Source of the DNA: Treponema sp.
GTDB taxonomy: Bacteria; Spirochaetota; Spirochaetia; Treponematales; Treponemataceae
Assembly (NCBI GenBank): GCA_012513125.1
Contig: JAAZCS010000394.1
Span: forward strand, 1 to 11,010
Reading direction: 5' to 3'
DNA length: 11,010 bases
The notes beneath the pieces were generated by a model. That model saw only the letters and a list, made by a program, of their open reading frames with translations. It searched no databases and was not told the origin of the DNA. Made by a program: the position numbers and the translations under genes. Shown piece by piece: positions 6,635 through 11,010 of the stretch (position 1 is its first letter; each line of letters begins with the position of its first letter).

Positions 6635-6638
6635 AGGA
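6635..6638 (+). promoter_or_regulatory. Ribosome binding site that decides the argR start
   Basis: AGGA at 6635-6638, part of CAGGATGAG, lies 7 bases before the TTG at 6646. The earlier in-frame TTG at 6622 has no purine-rich site before it. No in-frame ATG is available at the N-terminus. Confidence 0.6.
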
Positions 6639-6645
6639 TGAGATT

Positions 6646-7116
6646 TTGAAAGAACGACAATATCGATTAAAACTAATTAAGAATATAATTAAACAAAATA
6701 GAATTGAAAGTCAGGATGATTTATTATCTTTGTTGCTAAAAGAAGGCTATGATGTGACCCAAGCGACTTTATCAAGAGATTTAAAACTTTTGAAAGTGGG
6801 AAAAGTTCCTGATGGAAAAATGGGTTATGTATACGCTCTTCCAAATGAAGATGATAGTGTTGAGTCTGAAAAAATATATGTTCAAGATTTTTTGCGCGGT
6901 TATGTTAGCATTGATTGGAGCGGAAATATTGTTGTTATCAAAACTTTTCCTGGCCATGCAAATACAGTTTGTAACGCCATAGATAATTTGAATATGGAAG
7001 AAGTGCTTGGTACAGTTGCCGGTGACAATTGTATGTTTGCGTGTCTCCATGAAGGTGTTACAGGTGAAATGTTTTTTGAAAAATTAAAAAGACATATTCC
7101 AAACATAGAAGATTAA
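6646..7116 (+). CDS. argR: Arginine repressor ArgR
   Basis: ArgR is a hexameric regulator that binds arginine and ARG-box operators, repressing arginine synthesis and often activating catabolism. From the TTG at 6646 the protein has 156 residues, the normal length, and begins MKERQYRLKLIKNII like other ArgR N-termini. The winged-helix domain (about 1-70) has VTQATLSRDLKLLKVGKV (37-54), the recognition helix being its SRDL part. The C-terminal oligomerisation and arginine-binding domain (about 78-156) has PGHANTVCNAID (102-113) and GTVAGDNCMF (122-131). In the last motif the usual GDD is GDN, so one of the two acidic residues near the arginine site is asparagine; ligand affinity or specificity might differ. 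An earlier TTG at 6622 would add eight residues but lacks a ribosome site. Co-transcription with pgi is likely. No arginine synthesis gene is in view, so its main targets are elsewhere. Confidence 0.93.
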   Translation: MKERQYRLKLIKNIIKQNRIESQDDLLSLLLKEGYDVTQATLSRDLKLLKVGKVPDGKMGYVYALPNEDDSVESEKIYVQDFLRGYVSIDWSGNIVVIKTFPGHANTVCNAIDNLNMEEVLGTVAGDNCMFACLHEGVTGEMFFEKLKRHIPNIED

Positions 7117-7153
7117 AACTTTTTTTTAAATTTACCAGAAGAACATTACTACT

Positions 7154-7182
7154 TTGACATTAAGATAATAATTTCATATAGT
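7154..7182 (+). promoter_or_regulatory. Predicted promoter of the thrC-like gene, leaderless geometry
   Basis: A perfect TTGACA (7154-7159), a 17-base spacer and TATAGT (7177-7182, five of six) form a strong promoter. The six bases GTTTGT then lead directly into the ATG at 7189, so the transcript should begin at the initiator A. No Shine-Dalgarno lies in between. The geometry is identical to that of the ptsN-like gene. Confidence 0.75.
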
Positions 7183-7188
7183 GTTTGT

Positions 7189-8496
7189 ATGTTATTTACT
7201 AGTACTAGAGATAAAAACTTATCTGTCCCATTCTCAAAAGCTGTCCGAGATTGTATTCCTCATGATGGCGGTGTTTTTATTCCTTCTCAGATTGAAGATT
7301 TGCGTCGTTGGATTTATTACATAGATGAGAATACAACTTTTTCTTCAATCGCAGGAACGTTGACATCGGCTTTTTTAAAGGATGAATTCAGCCCGATTAT
7401 TTGTGAAAAGATTGCAACAACTGCATTCCCTTTTGAACCAAAAATCAAACAACTTGATAAAAATTTATTTTCCATGGAACTCTATAACAGTTATACAGGT
7501 TGCCACCGTGATTTTGGAGTTTCATATTTAGTTTCTTATCTTGAAACAACACTTGAGCTTAATGGTGGAAACGCAGTTTTTCTTGATTATACACATGGAG
7601 GACTGGGTGCACTTCTTGCAAAATTATTGCATGGAAAAAAGAATATACGTGCTGTTCTCGTTTATAAAAAAGGAACTGTAAAAGGAATTAATGATGAAGA
7701 TTTATTCTGGAATGGCGGAAATATTTATCCAGTAGAAGTAGAGGGTGAAGAATCTGAAATTAAACAGATGATTAGCTCAATTTTTGAAAATCATGAGTTT
7801 GTAAATGAACATTCGCTTACAGTTGCAAATACAACTAATGTTTGTCGTCTTTTGGCTCAAATGTTTGTTTTTCCATATGCTTTTTCACAATTAAAAAATA
7901 AAATTACTGATGATATTTATTTCGCTTTGGATTCTGGTAATTACGGAACATTGATTGCTGGGTTGTATTCATGGCGTTTTGCACTTCCTGTAAGTGGATT
8001 TTTAGTTCCTACCTCAAATGCGTTGACTTCTGATGCAATTGGGAATCCTGTAATGCTAGATTCTTTTGTGAATATAAATAAAAGAGATAAGTCAAGTCCA
8101 ATAATTCCTGCAAACTTAGAAAGATTGGAATCATTTTTTGAACAGAATGAATTAATGATGCGAAATTTCGTTTATTTAAGTGATATAAGTGAAGAAAAGA
8201 TTGAAAATGCAGCAAAAGAATTATTCATAAAATATCATTTTTTTGCAGATAAAGAAACAGCAAGAGCATACGCAACTATTTTAGCAAAAAGAGATGCCTT
8301 AGATGAAGAAGAAGATACAGTTGTTTTGGTTTCATATAATCATCCTTCACTTTCAGCTGACTTTTGCAGAAAGACAATTGGTGAAAAACCAGAAGTTCCA
8401 GAATCAATTTTGGCAATTCAAAAAGAAACAATATTGAATCGTCCATTGATAACAACAAAAGAAGAATTGATAGAAATAATTGAAAAACTTAAATAG
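7189..8496 (+). CDS. Threonine synthase family protein lacking the PLP lysine
   Basis: The length (435) and overall layout follow ThrC, which normally turns O-phosphohomoserine into threonine with PLP. The N-terminus STRDKNLSVPFSKAVRDCIPHDGGVFIP (5-32), the NTTNVCRLLAQMF region (214-226), DSGNYGTLIAGLY (248-260), VPTSNALTS (273-281) and SYNHPSLSADF (382-392) each align with known ThrC segments. The active site does not. The Schiff-base motif FKDFG reads HRDFG (106-110), with R107 (codon CGT, 7507-7509) in place of lysine, and the phosphate loop ATSGDTG reads DYTHGGLG (133-140). I therefore infer that it cannot perform the normal reaction and may be a pseudoenzyme, a regulator, or an enzyme with a new activity. 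The frame is intact and well conserved elsewhere, so it is not simple decay. It has its own strong promoter and lacks a Shine-Dalgarno. A hairpin terminator follows. Confidence 0.85.
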   Translation: MLFTSTRDKNLSVPFSKAVRDCIPHDGGVFIPSQIEDLRRWIYYIDENTTFSSIAGTLTSAFLKDEFSPIICEKIATTAFPFEPKIKQLDKNLFSMELYNSYTGCHRDFGVSYLVSYLETTLELNGGNAVFLDYTHGGLGALLAKLLHGKKNIRAVLVYKKGTVKGINDEDLFWNGGNIYPVEVEGEESEIKQMISSIFENHEFVNEHSLTVANTTNVCRLLAQMFVFPYAFSQLKNKITDDIYFALDSGNYGTLIAGLYSWRFALPVSGFLVPTSNALTSDAIGNPVMLDSFVNINKRDKSSPIIPANLERLESFFEQNELMMRNFVYLSDISEEKIENAAKELFIKYHFFADKETARAYATILAKRDALDEEEDTVVLVSYNHPSLSADFCRKTIGEKPEVPESILAIQKETILNRPLITTKEELIEIIEKLK

Positions 8497-8529
8497 TAAC
8501 AACGAACGTTTTATTTAATAATTTCTTGC

Positions 8530-8564
8530 AAAAAAAACGGCAACCTCTTTTAGGTTGCCGTTTT
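8530..8564. terminator. Shared bidirectional terminator between convergent genes
   Basis: CGGCAACCT (8538-8546) pairs perfectly with AGGTTGCCG (8552-8560) around a 5-base loop. An A run (8530-8537) lies on the left and TTTT (8561-8564) on the right, adding four A-T pairs. It can end both the plus-strand thrC-like gene and, three bases after its stop codon, the minus-strand GH13 gene. The longer U run is on the GH13 side. Confidence 0.92.
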
Positions 8565-8567
8565 CAA

Positions 8568-11010
8568 TTATTTCTTAACTGTTTTCTTTGTAGAAACTGA
8601 CTTTTTCTTAGTTGTTTTTTTTAGTTCTGTAGTTTTTTTTGTTGAAATATCCTTTTTGGATGAAGTAACTTTTTTTGAAGTTTTAGTCACAAATTTCAAA
8701 ATTAATGGTTCACATTGATATACCGCTTTTAACTTTGCAAGTGAGATTTTTTTGTAAAGAGTAAGTATTTCGTCAAAATCTTTTTCTTTTGCAGTTAATG
8801 ACATAAATAAAATGGATAAAGCTAAACTTTCGTTGCTTTGTTCTTTATTGAACCACCAGATATTATTGAAAAAATTTATTCCTGAAAGAAAACGTGCGTT
8901 GTTATTCTGGAAAAGTTCTACAACTATTGAAGAAAGTATTTTATCTGTTTTAATTTTGCTTGAATAAGTTAGTTTTGATAAAATAAATGTTTTTTGAAGT
9001 ATGTTTCTTAAATCAATGTTACAAATATTATTTTGTAGTAAGAATTGATTGAATTTTCTTGCAAAAGACCATTCTTTACTTTTTCCATTATCACTCAATA
9101 AAGAAGTAAGACTCCAACATATTAATGATTTCTCAATTTCAGGGAAAGTTTTAATCAATATTGATGCAAATTCTTCTGAATTTTTTGATTTACAAAGAGT
9201 TTTTGTGTAAGAATCAGTTTTTTTGTCATATGGATTATTGTGAATTTTTGCAATCAATAATAATCTTCTTTCAAATTCTTTCATTGCATTTGGAACAAGT
9301 ATTTTTTTATCAGTGTCAGATATGAACTCATTTGAAGCTGTATAGAATATTTCAGCCTCTTTCTTGCTATTTTCAACTATTTTCTTAATTTCAGCCAAAT
9401 CAATTTTTGATAATTTTTTGTCAGATTGGAAGAAAAGCTTAAATAGAGGTTCCAGCGTTTTCTGTTCAAAATTGCCTAATGCTAAATACATATTCTTGTA
9501 AAATAACTCTTGCCATTCTATCTCTAAATCTTCAGAACCTTTTCCGTTCAAATATTCACATAGTATTTTATATCTGTGATCCTGCAAATCCGAAACTTGG
9601 TGGATATCTAACAAAATTTGATATTCAAATCCATTTAATGATACAAATAATCCTTTTTCACAAACATCACTAGATTTTCTGATATACCAAAGTTTAGATT
9701 TATTTTCTTGGAAAATCGTATATTTGTCTTCTTCTGCAGTTAGTTCCAAACCTTCAGAAATTGATCTAGAGATGAGTGTACTTTGTTCTGCATTTGTTTT
9801 TTGAGCATAGGGAACAGATTGTTTTATCCATCCTGAGGCTTTTTCGTATTTGTTGTTATAGAAAACAACAGCCCTGTCAGTTCCTGAGCTGTTGGAATAA
9901 GCAAAAACATTTTCATTTACTCTGCCATTATCATATAAATCGTAAAATAGGAAGTTTTCAACATTTGCAAAAATGTATCTTTTTTTCATTAGTGGGAATA
10001 TGTCTTTCCAATGTCTGTCTACAATATACTGTTTTGGTTGTTCATCACGATAAGCTCGTGTGTAATCCATTCCATATTTTTCTTCAAATCCTTCAATCTG
10101 ACCATGTCCAAACATTGGCAATCCTGGCATTGTAATCATAAGTGTGCAGACGCCAAAATATTTATCACCGTCGCCGAATTGAGCAATAGCGGTTTCTTCA
10201 TCAGGATTATTCATGAAATTTACATAACGTTTTAATATTTGAGGGTCAAAAGTGATAGTATTTTTTACTGTGTCGCGATATTTTTGATTTTCTTCTTTTT
10301 TTAGCATGTTCATAAAGGCACTGTTATAAACTCTATGCATACCAAGAGTTCTAACAAAATAGCCTTCCATCATCCAAAAAGCTTCAGCTAATAATAAAGT
10401 GTCTGGAACTTCTTTTGCTATTCTATCAACAACTTCTCTCCAAAATTCATTTGGAATTGCGTTATTGAATTGTTCTGAAGAAAGACCTGTTTCACTTCTT
10501 GTTGCAATATCGCCTCCGTGTCCTGGTTCTGGATACCATAAGCGTCTAATATGTTTTTTTGCCAAAACCATTGCTGCATCAAAGCGGATAATAGGAAAAT
10601 TTCTTGCAACATGAATTATTTCTTGAATAACTTCTTCTCTAGCTTCTGGATTCAAAAAATCTATCTGGGCTGTATCATTCCAAGGAAGACCAGTTCCGTC
10701 ATTTCCGTGGTAGATATAGCGAACGTCTCCTGTACTATTATCAACTCGTTTAAATACAACAGAACAGTCATTTTTTGAGTAGTAATGATCTTCTAGATAA
10801 ACGCTTGTTCTTGAGTCATGGCTTAAATTTTCACCGTTGTATGTGTATTGTGGAAAAGGATTATCTCTTCGTTGAACAAACAAATCAGGCTTGTTCATAA
10901 CCCAGTCTGAATCCATTCCTGTATGGTTTGGAACCATATCTGATGCAAGTCTGATTCCTCTTTGCCAAAGGCGCTGTCTTAGATTTGCTAGTGCATCCCA
11001 ACCGCCAATA
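8568..11010 (-). CDS. Large GH13 glycosidase (alpha-amylase superfamily), 5' part off the right edge
   Basis: About 813 residues are visible; the open frame continues to the edge, so the ATG at 10937 is internal. The GH13 barrel comes first: region I reads GIRLASDMVPNHTG (around 10960-10920), the region II nucleophile aspartate is in IIRFDAAMVLA (codon 10580-10578), the region III acid/base glutamate in LLLAEAFW (10385-10383) and the region IV aspartate in FMNNPDEETA (10202-10200). All three catalytic acids are present. Region IV is N-P-D-E rather than the common N-H-D. A segment LYDLYDNGRVNENVFAYSN follows, then about 350 residues of helical, charged sequence I cannot assign, and a tail of 41 residues with 16 lysines. 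No lipobox or signal can be judged because the N-terminus is missing. It acts on alpha-glucans by family, but hydrolase or transferase specificity cannot be told. It ends in the shared terminator. Confidence 0.9.
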   Translation of the reverse strand, partial: IGGWDALANLRQRLWQRGIRLASDMVPNHTGMDSDWVMNKPDLFVQRRDNPFPQYTYNGENLSHDSRTSVYLEDHYYSKNDCSVVFKRVDNSTGDVRYIYHGNDGTGLPWNDTAQIDFLNPEAREEVIQEIIHVARNFPIIRFDAAMVLAKKHIRRLWYPEPGHGGDIATRSETGLSSEQFNNAIPNEFWREVVDRIAKEVPDTLLLAEAFWMMEGYFVRTLGMHRVYNSAFMNMLKKEENQKYRDTVKNTITFDPQILKRYVNFMNNPDEETAIAQFGDGDKYFGVCTLMITMPGLPMFGHGQIEGFEEKYGMDYTRAYRDEQPKQYIVDRHWKDIFPLMKKRYIFANVENFLFYDLYDNGRVNENVFAYSNSSGTDRAVVFYNNKYEKASGWIKQSVPYAQKTNAEQSTLISRSISEGLELTAEEDKYTIFQENKSKLWYIRKSSDVCEKGLFVSLNGFEYQILLDIHQVSDLQDHRYKILCEYLNGKGSEDLEIEWQELFYKNMYLALGNFEQKTLEPLFKLFFQSDKKLSKIDLAEIKKIVENSKKEAEIFYTASNEFISDTDKKILVPNAMKEFERRLLLIAKIHNNPYDKKTDSYTKTLCKSKNSEEFASILIKTFPEIEKSLICWSLTSLLSDNGKSKEWSFARKFNQFLLQNNICNIDLRNILQKTFILSKLTYSSKIKTDKILSSIVVELFQNNNARFLSGINFFNNIWWFNKEQSNESLALSILFMSLTAKEKDFDEILTLYKKISLAKLKAVYQCEPLILKFVTKTSKKVTSSKKDISTKKTTELKKTTKKKSVSTKKTVKK

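Noticed and set aside
7117..7130. Run of T residues just after argR, possible terminator
   Set aside because: No stable stem precedes the T run, so intrinsic termination is not supported.
7501..7515. Frameshift or sequencing error as the cause of the missing PLP lysine
   Set aside because: Flanking motifs stay in one frame, and changing lysine to CGT needs at least two substitutions. The phosphate loop is altered as well.
8571..8693. The lysine-rich tail DNA as a tandem nucleotide repeat
   Set aside because: The DNA copies are not regularly spaced; the similarity comes from recurring lysine and threonine codons rather than a tandem unit.
9776..10135. Plus-strand open frame of 119 codons inside the GH13 gene
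   Set aside because: Cysteine- and histidine-rich composition with no family features, opposite a well-supported coding frame.
8568..10937. GH13 gene starting at the ATG at 10937
   Set aside because: The frame stays open to the right edge and encodes GIRLASD directly before this ATG, completing conserved region I; the ATG is internal.

Overview
The window is AT-rich bacterial chromosomal DNA from what looks like a Treponema-type spirochaete. This rests on base composition, A/T-ending codons, a clostridial-style serC/serA pair, a divergent Rex and a stand-alone regulatory EIIA. The genus is an inference; no rRNA or other taxonomic marker is present. I see no mobile element, CRISPR array, tRNA or rRNA. 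No gene-free stretch exceeds 300 bases; the longest, about 195 bases between ptsN and pgi, is packed with promoter signals.

Left part (1-4839), all on the minus strand. In transcription order: a ptsN-like EIIA gene ending at an intrinsic terminator; an unrecognised 178-residue protein; a membrane-anchored SLT-type lytic transglycosylase ending at a strong intrinsic terminator; then rex, serC and serA with no terminator between them. serA runs off the left edge. An 18-bp site matching the Rex operator consensus lies upstream of rex. This suggests autoregulation and NADH/NAD+ control of serine synthesis, whose first enzyme (SerA) itself makes NADH.

Middle (4840-8496), plus strand. pgi (glucose-6-phosphate isomerase) and argR form a probable operon. 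An ARG-box-like palindrome covers the pgi -10 box, so ArgR may control its own operon and, with it, a central glycolytic step. Next is a threonine-synthase-family gene in which the PLP-binding lysine is replaced by arginine and the phosphate-binding loop is rewritten; it is probably not a threonine synthase.

Right part (8568-11010), minus strand. A large GH13 (alpha-amylase superfamily) enzyme is cut by the right edge. It ends in a lysine/threonine/serine-rich tail and converges on the previous gene across a shared hairpin terminator.

The most notable points are the threonine-synthase-like pseudoenzyme, two genes (ptsN-like and thrC-like) whose promoters place transcription start on the A of the ATG (predicted leaderless mRNAs with identical geometry), and the candidate Rex and ArgR operators.
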